Below, piece by piece: positions 1-10,943 of a DNA stretch of 64,000 bases. The position numbers were made by a program, and so were the translations under genes. The notes beneath the pieces are model-generated. The model had not been told where the DNA came from. It worked only from the letters and a program-made list of their open reading frames with translations, and did not search any database. How positions within the stretch are numbered: position 1 is the first letter of the stretch; every line of letters starts with the position of its first letter. Source of the DNA: Rotaria socialis (taxonomy: Eukaryota > Rotifera > Eurotatoria > Philodinida > Philodinidae); contig CAJNYU010000033.1 in the NCBI GenBank assembly GCA_905331475.1, positions 124,001 through 188,000 of the forward strand, read 5' to 3'.

Positions 1-68
1 TATGTTGCATATCGCTATAGAATTTTCTTTTTTTTCTATCTGAAAACAATTTTCTTTTTCTTTCTAAG

Positions 69-1473
69 ACTCGTGATTTTATATGTCAACATGATGGAGA
101 GTGTTTAATAACATATAAATATCGTCGTTCATGCAATTGTTGTCGTCTGGCAAAATGTTTCCGCGTTGGAATGAAAAAGTCATTCATACTAACTGATGAA
201 GAACGTGAATCTCGTAATAAGGTAGTCGCAGAAAATCGTCTCAAACGTGGAAAAATACCGAAACCGCAAACTATCGTATGGGTATGTGTTATATACATAC
301 GTACTTATAGTAGTAGTGGCAGGTTGAGTGAGAACGTTTTTGCACCACAAATCTGGTCTTCTACTTTGAGAGACAGACATAAAATAAGCTAATAAATTTT
401 GTAGACCAATTTGAGAGTAGCATAAGCAAAATATTAAAACCTCAAATGATGAGTATAAATCAATAGGTGTTTATAAGGCCTACAAATAGTTTGTATCTTT
501 CTGCTTCAACTGTATGCTTATAATTATACATATTGAAAACATATATTTATTACTTAAATAGATGCAGTTGCCGAAATTACTTAGCGTATCACCAAACTCA
601 ACTCAATATCTTTCTCCGTTAGACGAAGCTCTTCTTTCAAATATTTTTCATGCATATGAAAAAACTTGCATTGCAGCAAGAAATGCTCAATTTCCATCTT
701 TTCCTGCAGCGAAATATGATTCATTACATGATTTTTTCAATGAAATTTCTCTCGCATTTCCAGTATTTATTGAATATTTTAAACTTATACCTGAATTCGA
801 AAATATTATGATGGACGATAGAATACGCTTATTAAAAAATCACTTCTGTATTATTGTTAACATCAATGAATTTTTAATGCATCCAGAAACATCAAGTAAT
901 CTTGTTGCAACATGGACAAATTTATTTGGTATCGATGTAACGGAACGTCTTTTAAAACGTAATCAATTACTTGATGCATTTCTCTATGATTTTATTCTAT
1001 TGAAACTTGTTCTTATTGTTCTCGTCCTTTCAAGCAGCAATAGTAGAAATATTGATGATGTGGATTTAGATCTTATATGTGATAATTCATTGTTGATATT
1101 ATCTGCTCAAAATGTCTATGTAGAATTATTATGGAAATATATATTATCACGCACAGACAACGAAAAAGATGCAGTAAAATTTTTCAATAAATTGATTATG
1201 TGCATTCTGTATGTTCAAAACATTGATATGTACATAGATGGACACATATGTGGCTTAACACATGAAATTAATCAATTAGAACCTTTGGTAAAAAATATGT
1301 GGCCAAGAACAGATCAAGAGGATGAGATCACTGACACAATATTAACGGAAGATATAGCTGACATTATCATAACTGAAGATATCGTAGATAACATCCTAAC
1401 TGAAGATATCATAGATAATATCCTAACTGAAGATTTACCTGATATTAGTTTCATGGAAGATCTTATTTTCTAA
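69..1473 (+). CDS. Nuclear hormone receptor, 5'-truncated by window edge
   Basis: Ligand-type transcription factor of the nuclear receptor superfamily. Two exons are visible, 69-281 and 562-1473, joined in phase 0 through a GT-AG intron; 374 residues are present. The first exon opens in the second zinc finger of the DNA-binding domain: four cysteines spaced as in the family, including the NCCRLAKCFRVGMKK stretch, followed by a basic hinge. The second exon encodes a helical ligand-binding-type domain of about 265 residues that is divergent and not assignable to a named subfamily. The first zinc finger and P-box must lie left of the window. The C-terminus carries an acidic 9-residue tandem repeat (separate entry). 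It is paralogous in layout to the receptor at 27369-28700. The start codon is not in the window; the ATG at 562 is internal. Confidence 0.85.
1345..1470 (+). repeat. 27-bp coding tandem repeat at receptor C-terminus
   Basis: Within the last exon, a 9-codon unit of the form TED-(I/L)-x-D-(I/N)-x-(I/L/F) occurs about four and a half times in a row (units starting at 1345, 1372, 1399, 1426 and a partial MEDLIF at 1453). Nucleotide copies 2 and 3 are nearly identical, so the expansion is fairly recent. It adds an acidic tail after the region where nuclear receptors normally carry their activation helix. Confidence 0.8.
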
Positions 1474-3381
1474 TGCAGTAATCTATTATTAATTATTATC
1501 AATAGAAAATTATCGAGTTTATTTTCTATATATTTTATATTTGTAGATCAAATGGATATTAGCTTCACACCAGGAATAATATACAAACATATTTAGATCA
1601 CTATAGATGCCGATATTCTCCTGCTTTTTGTGAATATCATTCTTTATTGTGTTTGTTAAGACAGTGTTTTACTTAGATTTACATTCAACTATGCGTTTAA
1701 ATAAACAACTGGGAAATCTATTAATTAATATTTCATGTGAAAAATTTTCAGATATACAAAGTTCAAAAATATCGTAAACAAAATTCCACTTTCAAACTCT
1801 GAAATATAACGTTTTTGTATTAGATTCAAAACAAGAAAAAACTTAAACTATTCTTGCAGCACTATGGATTGATTGGTTTGCAATGAAATTTTGTAATTGA
1901 TAGTATGAGTTTCATTGCTGCACTAGATTAATCTGCCTGTTACAACCATGGCTTTCAATAAAACAATCTAATTAAATTCTAGAGTTCTTTCGACTAGATA
2001 CCGCAACGGTTACTAACAAAGAAAAGTGTGTACACATATTGAAACTACTCTGAATCAATATGAACTTGAGTGTCATATGCAGACTACTGAGTAGATGACG
2101 TTCTTTTTGCTAATTTTTCATTGACAAGGAAACAATGGTCAAAAAACGAAATAGACGAAAGACATAATTATCTATCGGATAAGTTTAGAAGCAGGCTTTA
2201 AACTATCGAAAAGTACTAAATAAAAAGCCTATTGTTTCTTATTTGCCCTCTAAAATCTTTATTGATCAGAAGTAACTTTAGCTACATATTTCTTAATACA
2301 AAAGACTTTCAACGGCATTACTGTTGTTGTGTACTCAAGAAAAGTGAGTACACTCTAGAATAGGTCAGTGTGTCCGGCCGTTAACACGATAACTTTTGAA
2401 AGCCTCATCCAATTGTCATGAAATTTTGTACACAGATTGATCTCATCAATATCTCAGTCGAGTTCCAAGATGAAAGCAATCCGTCAAGAAATGGTTGGGT
2501 TATCGAAAAAATTGTCATTTTTGACCAGACCAACCCTGAGGAGCGGTACAGGGATTTTTTTCAAAAAACAAATTTTTCTCAGAATTATTCACAACATATA
2601 TAAATCGACTCGGTTTTTAACGCTGATTCCGAATCTGATATTAGCTTTGAACTAAATCGTAGTTTTCTAACGAAACATCGCTTGAAAAACGTCTCAAAAT
2701 GCACAAAAACTGCATCCAGAAATCAAATTGCCTAGCTTCTCATGATAATTTTCGTGTTCAGACATTCTAGAATGACTCATATGTCCCATGCACCTTTTGC
2801 AGTACACATAACTCTCGAATGGAATCCGAATTTTCCACATTTATTTTTTAATTGAATTCTGAAAAGACTTGTCTTCTTACTTGCATACTACTCTATAGTT
2901 TCAATGTGTCATTATGCACTTTGGTTTACTAACAAATAAACCTTCACCTGGCTTCATTGCATCATGAGTAGGATATTCAAATCCATTGTACTACTGGAGT
3001 CGCTTCGTCTGGACTCACTTTGCATGTCGATCCTCTAGCGCCTCCTTCATAGGATGACTGATCAGGTCCTGATTGGTCATTGCGATTATTGTCTCTATTT
3101 TCAATCTGAGTATGAAACCAAATGAAAATAAGTCAGACAGATTTTCACTACTAGTAACACTCGCCGTAACTACCGTATTAAATCGATTTCAAGTGCTTTT
3201 TTTCTTTCTTAAAATTCATTTCATTCGTATCTTCCTTTAAGAACGTTCTATTTCCAAACAGAAAAAAAAGATAAAGAAAAAGAGTGATGAATCACAGTTA
3301 AACTTGTTAAAGAATAGCAAACTACCTATAAATGCAGGTCTTTTTTTTTGTGTTTCGTTTATTTTTATTAGATAAGAAAAA
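1474..3381. other. Intergenic, AT-rich, contains repeat copy 1
   Basis: No convincing exon is seen between the receptor stop and the acyl-CoA oxidase start. Two overlapping short reading frames near 2418-2655 lie inside a repeat and are not genes. The stretch just upstream of 3382 is T/A-rich and probably holds the ACOX 5' UTR and promoter, but no clear TATA box stands out. Confidence 0.6.
2327..2848 (+). mobile_element. Non-autonomous repeat, copy 1 (shared ends, unique core)
   Basis: About 250 bp at the left (2327-2575) and about 95 bp at the right (2755-2848) are closely repeated at 40875-41103 and 41437-41530. The left end contains a small hairpin with TGTACTC pairing with GAGTACA. The right block begins GTTCAGACATTCTAG and ends in a T-rich run. 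The core, about 2576-2754, does not resemble the core of the other copy. No protein-coding capacity is seen. Family unknown. Confidence 0.75.
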
Positions 3382-6239
3382 ATGGTCGACACAAAAGACC
3401 AAGGTCCATATTATCGAATAAGTGATACAAAAAATGCTGATTTATTACGTGAACGCCAATCAGCAACATTTGATGTTGAAGAACTTACACAATTTATGTT
3501 TGCTGGTCCAAATAATTATTTTAATGTTAATATACGACGTCAAATTAGTAAGAGATTTTTTTCTTATTATATTAAACATATTATGTTTCTTTTCTTCAGC
3601 TCGTCAAGCCTATGCGTATCCAATCCATAAAACGCATTTGCCATTGGAATATCTCGATAGTGATGAATATTATTCTGTTGTTATTCGTAAAAGTTTCGCA
3701 GGTGTTAAAGAAGCTGACCGTTTAAATATAACAAATAAAAAATATCGTGATTGGTTTTTAAATATTTTCTGTGGTGGAAAATTTGCTTTTCAACTACATA
3801 CAAGTATGTTTATTCATACACTTGAAACATTGGCTAGTGATGAACAAAAAGAAAAATTTTTACCACTGGCACGTTCATTTCAAATAATCGGTACCTATGC
3901 TCAAACAGAATTAGGTCATGGCTCAAATTTACAACGGCTTGAAACGGAAGCTGTTTTCGATCGTACAACCGATTCATTTATACTTAATATGCCAACATTG
4001 ACTGCCACAAAATTTTGGCCTGGTGCATTAGGTCGATCATCAAACTATGTTTTACTTATGGCACAATTATATGCACCAGATCGACATCATCCATGTGGTT
4101 TACAAATGTTTTTTGTTCAAATACGAGATTTAAAAACACATCAACCATTACCAGGTAAAATTGCATGCAGTGTTTGGTTAGATTACTCAGAGTTGTTTTT
4201 AGGAGTGGAAGTCGGAGAAATTAGTACTCGATTTTTTCACGAAGCTGGTGACAATGGATATCTTCGCTTAACTAATGTACGCATTCCACGAAACCAAATG
4301 CTGACGAAATTAGCTTATGTATGTATTTTACAGTTAGAATAAAAAACTTAAAAATTAAATTTTTTAAAATTTATTCAGGTAGATGAACAAGGTACTTTTC
4401 ATCGTCTTGCTGATCCTCGTCTACTTTACGGAGCAATGCTTGCAACACGTGTTAACCTTTGTGCATTTTTTGCACTTTTACTTGCACGTGCTGTTACAAT
4501 TGCTGTACGCTACTCAGCTGTTCGACGTCAAGGTCAAACTCCAAGCGGGTAACTTTTAAAAGTGTTTTATTTCGCTTTATTTCAATGCGTTTTTTAAAGA
4601 AAGGAAACACTTATTCTTGATTATCCATTACAGCAAGATAAATTGGTACCATGTATAGCTTCAACTTACGCATTTTTTTATTCGTTTATGAAACTGGAAA
4701 ACCTACGCGCACAAATTTTAGACGGAGATACTATCTTATTCGATCGACTAGCGGAGGTAATAATTATAATTCTCTGTTTTTCTTTCTATGAATAATAAGA
4801 GTGGAAAGTTAATATTACCGGATAAAAGAAAATGAATGGTTTTGATTCTTTCATTGAATACGTGTTATTAGAGGAAATTAATGACTTTAGTATAAAGTCT
4901 GTAATCAAATTTGATAAGAGGTTATAAGGTTTCTCAAACAGGCGTTTCTTTTTCGATAGAAAAAAAACTCTAGCATATTTTCTTTCATTCGGTATCTGTT
5001 ATCTTTCCATAATCGATTCATAAAAAATGCATTGATTTTTCTTCTTAAGCTTCATGCTGTATCATCTGGTTTAAAAGCATATTCATCAGGAATAGCTGAA
5101 CGATTCAGTCAAATATGTCGTGTGGCTTGTGGCGGTCATGGATATTTAGTAGCTAGTGGAATAAAACCTGTTAATAATATGCTTGATGCAGGATGCACTT
5201 ATGAAGGTGATAATGCTGTTTTATTTCAACAAACAGCGAGGTAATCGATTTTGAATTACTAGAAAGTAGTTCACAATCTTATCTCTATGAATAGATTTCT
5301 TGTCAAAGCAATTCAAAAAGACGATGATGAAATGAATATTGACTCATCGATTGCTTATTTATTTTCAACAAAACCAGCTCCAGCAGCGATTGTTGATCTT
5401 GATGATTACTGTCGCTTATTTGAATGTCGGTCACAAATGTTAGTTATTATTTTAAGAATATGAATTTTATTTTTGTATTTCAAAAATAAATAAATCGTCT
5501 AGGCTTTTAAAATCAATTTCTAATCGATTAATGGAATCATCGTCACCATCATCAACACCGCATGATATATTTGTAAAAAATTCCATCGAGCTCGTTCATG
5601 TGGCTAAAGTATGTTTTGATGACAAACACGAATTGATTTTTGTACTCGTTCTCTATTGAACTATTTAGGCTTATATTGAAACATTCGTTTTACGAGCATT
5701 ATATGATGGTGTACGTAAAGCATTGGGACATAATTCGTTAGCTTTAGTTTTTGAACAGCTTTTTCATGTGTTTGCTATTCATACTTTAAGAAATCAAGCA
5801 GCCGATTTTATTCGAGTAAATTGATGAAATAGAAAATCTAAGTAACGAAAAATATACTATTGTATTTTCTTTTCAGTTAAAATTACTTACAGCTGAACAA
5901 GTTTATCAATTAGAAACTTACAGTTTACCGGACATGTACAATCGTCTTCGACCAAATCTTGTTACACTCGTTGATGGTTTTGATTTTCATGATAATGAAC
6001 TTAGTAAGTAGTTTTTCTTTTCCCTATGATTAACATTTATTTATGCAAAAAAACTAGATTCCTGCCTTGGTCGATATGATGGTCAAGTATATGAAGCACT
6101 AATGGAACGAGCACGACTTAATCCAACCAATCAGCATAAAGTAAAAAATAGATAGATGAAAATCAGATTTAATCTTCTTTTTGCATAGGTTCATCCTATT
6201 TGGACATCAATTAGACAAAATCCAACGTCGAAACTCTAA
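3382..6239 (+). CDS. ACOX: Peroxisomal acyl-CoA oxidase
   Basis: FAD-dependent acyl-CoA oxidase catalysing the first, H2O2-producing step of peroxisomal beta-oxidation. Twelve exons close in phase: 3382-3547, 3600-4154, 4203-4318, 4379-4548, 4600-4756, 5050-5240, 5295-5438, 5503-5608, 5669-5815, 5877-6003, 6058-6140 and 6189-6239, giving 670 residues, the usual family length. Landmarks: N-terminal RERQSATFDVEELT, the substrate/FAD segment TYAQTELGHGSN (about 154-165), PLPGVEVGEI, CGGHGY, and CTYEGDN, whose Glu (about 440) matches the catalytic base. The protein ends in SKL, a perfect type-1 peroxisomal targeting signal. The third intron-sized gap, 4155-4202, is a 48-nt stop-free intron of three-fold length, so retention would add 16 residues in frame; family alignment supports removing it. 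Whether it is closer to ACOX1 or ACOX3 cannot be settled by eye. Confidence 0.95.
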
Positions 6240-9200
6240 GATTTGAAATTTGTCTGTCATAAAAAAACGAATTGCGATTTTTACTTCTTTAATTTTAGGT
6301 TCTAGATTAATAAAGAACATGATGCATCGATTTCGAGAAATTGAATTTGAAAATTTTCGAAAATTCTCAAAAGAGATATCAGTAAAAGAAATCAATACAC
6401 AACGAGTAAAAGATTCGAGAGCTCTTTACACTTTCTTTTCCTATATCGATGTTTAAAATGAGCATTTATAAGTAATCTACTGTAAGATACAGATCGTAGA
6501 AGTACCTAATTTTATATAGAAAATGATTAACATGAATTTACTAGAATGGAATATGTTCCTTTTTTTATTTCTCAACGAAAAAACTTTCAATATTGCATAT
6601 TTATTTAAGTTACTGCCAGTATTCTGCAACAGGAAGTCTTCCACAAGATAGCCAATTATGGAACTACCGCTAATATAGTACATATTACAGCGAGTAATTT
6701 ATTTTTGGAATTTAGTCATTTGAAATAGCGCTAGTTTATTTGTTTTGCATTCATCTTTTAATGGACAATATTACGTTTGCAATATTTTTTTGTTGAAATT
6801 ACAATTAGTGATTTCTACAATTCTCCTTCAATGATTTGAAGTATAAGTGTTAAAAATTATTTCTATGAGAATAGATATTTTATGGTGTTTTTGCATATGA
6901 AGCTCTCGAATATTTTAACTAGTAAATATTTTACTTTCTATTTTGAAATACTTTTACTTACTGTGTTGAAGTATAATATCTCGAATCAGTAATGAGATAG
7001 ATGCATGGTAGTTTAGTATAAAAGACTTTTTTTTACGTATATTACTTTTATTCATCAATGTTCATATTAGTTACAATCATACTTCACAAACTTCAAGATA
7101 TTGACTAGAAAACAAGGGGAAAAGGCGGATTTTTGGGATTTTGAAAATCGCATAAATTAAAAAGCATTTTCCGCTCTGTGAATGACGTAGTTTCGACTTG
7201 AAATTCTTCCCATATATAGGTTTCATGGTCCATAAAAGATCGTAAAAGTTTCAACTCGAACAAATGTTTCCTTCTTAAAATAATGAATTTCAAAAAAATT
7301 GGATTTTCTGACCGTGCCCGTGAAATGAGTATTTCTTGCGCATTCATTATCTTGAGAAGAAAACATTTGTTTATGCTGAAAATTTTAGAATATTCTAAGC
7401 ATCATGAGACTAACGTATGGGGAAAAATTCACATGGAAATTCCATCATTCACATTTTGGATTTTGAAAATCTCAAATCCGCCTTTCCCCCCTTGCTAGAA
7501 AATCCAATAATATAGAAATGATTAGATAAAGTTGATCTAAACCCTTATTCTCCATTAAGATTATTGTGTTTGTTCTATAGCTTGTCAAGAGAAGTTCTAA
7601 TATAGCTGATAGAAGCCTAACTTTATCCTTGCCAAGCAACCATGTTGGCATTGATCGAATCAATTTTGTTTTACATATGTTGGTTATATAATGATATTTT
7701 CAACAGAACTCTAGCTTGAGAAAAGTTCTACTATATAAACTCTCTCTTTTAAAAACCATACAATTTTAATTCTGTTTGTTCCTTAATCAAATGTCTCTAT
7801 AATCACTATTTCAGCTCTTAAAACGTTGACATTTTTTTGAAAAAGCATTTTGCTAGATTACATATTATTGTTAAAAAGTTCAAATCAAATAAGTGCATTT
7901 GAAATGAAATATGGAATATCATAAAACGATCAGATGCTAAATTTATCTCTGCAATGAACATTGTTAGATAGTTACGTTTACCTAACTCTTTATTTCTTCA
8001 AACCAACACCAACTAGAATTCCTTTTACAACTTCAACAACTCCTTTTCTCCTCTCCATACATGTGTTAAACCAATTAGTCAGTCTCATGACCAATAGAGA
8101 TAACAGAAAGAAGATAATAGGCAGTGGTCAAAGATAGCGCCACCACCTAACAAACATCTAAATAAAAGTAGTATCTCGAAGATAGAACACGTGTTTTTTT
8201 CTGAACAACTGACGAATGTATTCATTAATTAATTGCCACTGAAACGAACGCCATCGCAAGCTATATCTATCATCATTGCCTGGCTTGTTTCTTTACAATT
8301 AGCCGACGAGTGATGCGTATTGAGACGTATGAAATAGGAAACGCGATGTTCATCATGAGTCAATACGAACATTTTCATCTTACGAAACACTCTTTTAAGA
8401 TGTTCTTCTTCGATTGCATGATTACGATATTATTCTACTGCATAGATGAATTCTATAAGATTTCTAAAAAGAAAACAAACAAGTGTTTCATGTTTCCGTA
8501 GATAATAGAAAGGTTTAGACATTTACATTATGAAACGTTTATTTTTACGATGAAAATTTGATGAGAATTGCATTAATAGTTGTATTTTAGTGTTTGATGA
8601 CTGAAAATTTATACGTATACACGTTTTAAAACTTGATAGAGGCTGTGATTTAAATGATCATATATTTATATTATCCAGGAAAACACAATGAAGTTTGCTT
8701 CCTAAAGAAAAAATGAAAACCTACATATCATATTCAAATCTAAATTGTTTTCGAGTCTCATGCAATCAAATCAAATTCAATAAAAAAAATGATTTACTGC
8801 CGGAAATCGTATTCCCCAATGGACATGTACTTTGCGCTATAATTTTACTATGATAAATAGCCTGAATTTTAAAGCTTATCAAATTTATATTATGATATTT
8901 AGTTCCAAAATTATTAAAAATACTAGCCACAAGATTTTCAAAAAATGAATTCTTCGCTATTTTATTCTAACATCTAATCATAGAATCTTTGGAAGTTCTC
9001 CGATTCTTCATGGAATAAGCTAATAGCTATTGACGGGTCGGCTTCCTTCATGACTTCTATGAAAAAAAATCAGAATTTATTGCATCCTTATCGAAACCAA
9101 CATGGGAAAAGAATTAGAATAGTTCTTTCGCATCCTCTATTTAATAAAAGAATGCTCGCGAAGTGTTAACAAGTAATATTAATAATAGAATATCATGTGC

Positions 9201-9917
9201 ACTAACACATTCCGAAAAAGTTTCATGTTGACAATACACGTTGAAAAGAAATTGCAAATATTACATTTAGCATTCTCACTATTTCTTTCATTGTAATTCT
9301 AGAATTTCATATTAGATAGTTTTCATCAATAATTTCAGAGAATAAAATACACATGAATGGAATTGAAAATACAAAAGAAAACGCTAAGACACAACCAACA
9401 AATAAAACATCTATGCTATAATTTTATTTCGTTTTACAAAAGAAAGTAAATTAAAAGATCAGTCTAATCGAATTTTTTTGTTGATCATCATCCAACAGAT
9501 AAATATAAGGATCATGTGTATTCATCCGAAGCTATTTGTATTCTTCTGTAAATTGAGTTGTCTTATGTTTTATTATAGAAAAATAAGGCTAACTTTTCAA
9601 TATTTTATAGTTTTTTTGGAAAATTTCAACCTCTGGTGAGTTCTATTTCGATGAATGACAAAGATAGAAATTGTAATGTACCGGAACCAGCAGACATTCA
9701 CTCAAATGCTTTCAAGTTCCTTTGTAATTTGATTTAATTATGTAGTTGTGTAGCAGCTGTTATTATTTTTGCATTTTAGTCGTAAAAAATCATCCGACGA
9801 TATTTCAAAAATATTGAATACTATTTATTTTTCTTGACGTCTTTATTTCTCAACGTTGTACTATATAACCATCCTTAATAATGAAAACAGAACCATTGAT
9901 GTTTTCTCTTAAGATTT
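6240..9917. other. Intergenic, no gene recognised
   Basis: AT-rich, with stops in all frames at short intervals. It holds the foldback element at 7109-7502. Short reading frames at 6207-6683 and 8310-8501 show no domain similarity or coding-like composition. Confidence 0.6.
7109..7502. mobile_element. Foldback (palindromic) element, degenerate
   Basis: The left arm, starting near 7109 with an A/G-rich block containing AAGGCGGATTT, is matched in inverted orientation by the right arm ending near 7502 (AAATCCGCCTTTCCCCC). Further along the arms, GAATGACG...TTCTTCCCATA and its counterpart, and ACAAATGTTTCCTTCTTAA against the inverted ACAAATGTTTTCTTCTCAA, also pair. Arms are roughly 180 bp with many mismatches around a short centre, so this is an old MITE-like copy. 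The reading frames on both strands here are by-products of the palindrome. Confidence 0.65.
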
Positions 9918-10459
9918 TTATTTAAATAAAATTCTTTTAAAAACATTATTATTCATTACACTTAAATAAACAAATGGGGTTAAAATAACCGATAGTTTAG
10001 CAACAAAAGCGCTTAACGTGATTAAAAAAGCATGTTGAAAAATAAATTTTATATTCAATAATTGTAAGACTGCTATTATTGAATAAGGCGTCCATGCTAT
10101 TAGATAACTACTGACAATTCGAAATCGTTTTCGATCACTAGCTTCCGTTGCATAATATTTATTTACATAGTTTTTTCTCATTGAAGATCTATGATTGATA
10201 TGCGATCTAAATGGTGAATTCAAGATATTCTTTGAATAAACATTTCGAATAATTTCATGAGCTTGAAGATTGACAAAAGGAAGAATGGCTAATGGAAGAA
10301 AACGAACGAGAATCAACGTTAATAGTATATCCAAATGACCTATATTGGATTGATCTTGCCAATTAAGATTATCTTGAATTTGGTCGAATGTAAAAATGTC
10401 GAAACTGAGGTGATACTGCCATACATTTTTTCCTTTGTGAAAATGAATCAGCCAGTAGA
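9918..10459 (-). CDS. Opsin-like GPCR, C-terminal exon (probably truncated gene)
   Basis: Rhodopsin-family receptor, presumably a plasma-membrane photoreceptor-type protein if functional. A single minus-strand exon, opening at an acceptor at 10460-10461 and ending at a TAA at 9918-9920, encodes about 180 residues: the second extracellular loop, TM5 (RFLPLAILPFV), TM6 with the opsin-like YLIAWTPYSIIA, and TM7 with FVAKLSVILTPFVY. The TM7 Lys lies exactly seven residues before the Pro, as does the retinal-binding Lys of opsins; the usual NPxxY is TPxxY. The loop-2 segment FDIFTFDQ has Phe where a conserved disulfide Cys is expected. Exons for TM1-TM4 were not found in about 2.6 kb upstream, where a GC-rich repeat lies close by. 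A decaying remnant or a gene with a very long intron are both possible. Confidence 0.65.
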
Positions 10460-10533
10460 CTAATTAAAACAAAACGGTTATATTAAAAGAAGACTAAAAG
10501 ACAGTCTAAAACGTTTTTGAAAACGATTGTTAA

Positions 10534-10816
10534 CCTAGGTCGACTAAGCCGACGGCGGATTCTGGGTTTCGGAACTATTGACGGATCCGACGGAAAAATT
10601 AAAAAAAATATCAAAATTCTATTTAGTGCAAAAAAACGCTTTAGAGGTTGACTATAGTAGGTTTGTTTGGTGTATTGTATCCCAGAGTAGGATACGATCG
10701 GATAGTATCGGATCCGAAGCCCGGAATCCGACGGAATCTGTTGATTCTTGTCGATTTTCATGTAAGATCTGATGCAACCCGATTTCAGATCCGATTGTAG
10801 GAATGAACGACCTGGG
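10534..10816. repeat. GC-rich GGATCCGA-motif repeat
   Basis: A 280-bp island with many degenerate copies of GGATCCGA/TCGGATCC-type words (for example around 10570-10580, 10700-10740 and 10775-10795) in otherwise AT-rich DNA. Imperfect inverted ends (CCTAGGTCG near 10533 and CGACCTGGG near 10809) suggest a small transposable element. The open frames on both strands here are repeat artefacts. Confidence 0.5.
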
Positions 10817-10920
10817 AATCCATCTTTAAATAGTACTCAATCTGCTTGATTAAAACTTCTTTTTTACCACAATTAAAGACAAACTTTTAAGGAGTTCACA
10901 TACTGTAATGAGATAGTTGC

Positions 10921-10943
10921 TATATATATATATATATATATAT
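10921..10943. repeat. (TA)n microsatellite
   Basis: About 11 uninterrupted TA dinucleotides. Confidence 0.9.

Noticed and set aside
2418-2655. Two overlapping open frames of 61 and 72 codons
   Set aside because: They lie within the repeat shared with 40875-41103, where the corresponding frame has different residues and length; no domain is present.
7105-7663. Open frames of 63-80 codons on both strands
   Set aside because: They mirror each other because of the foldback palindrome; no similarity to known proteins.
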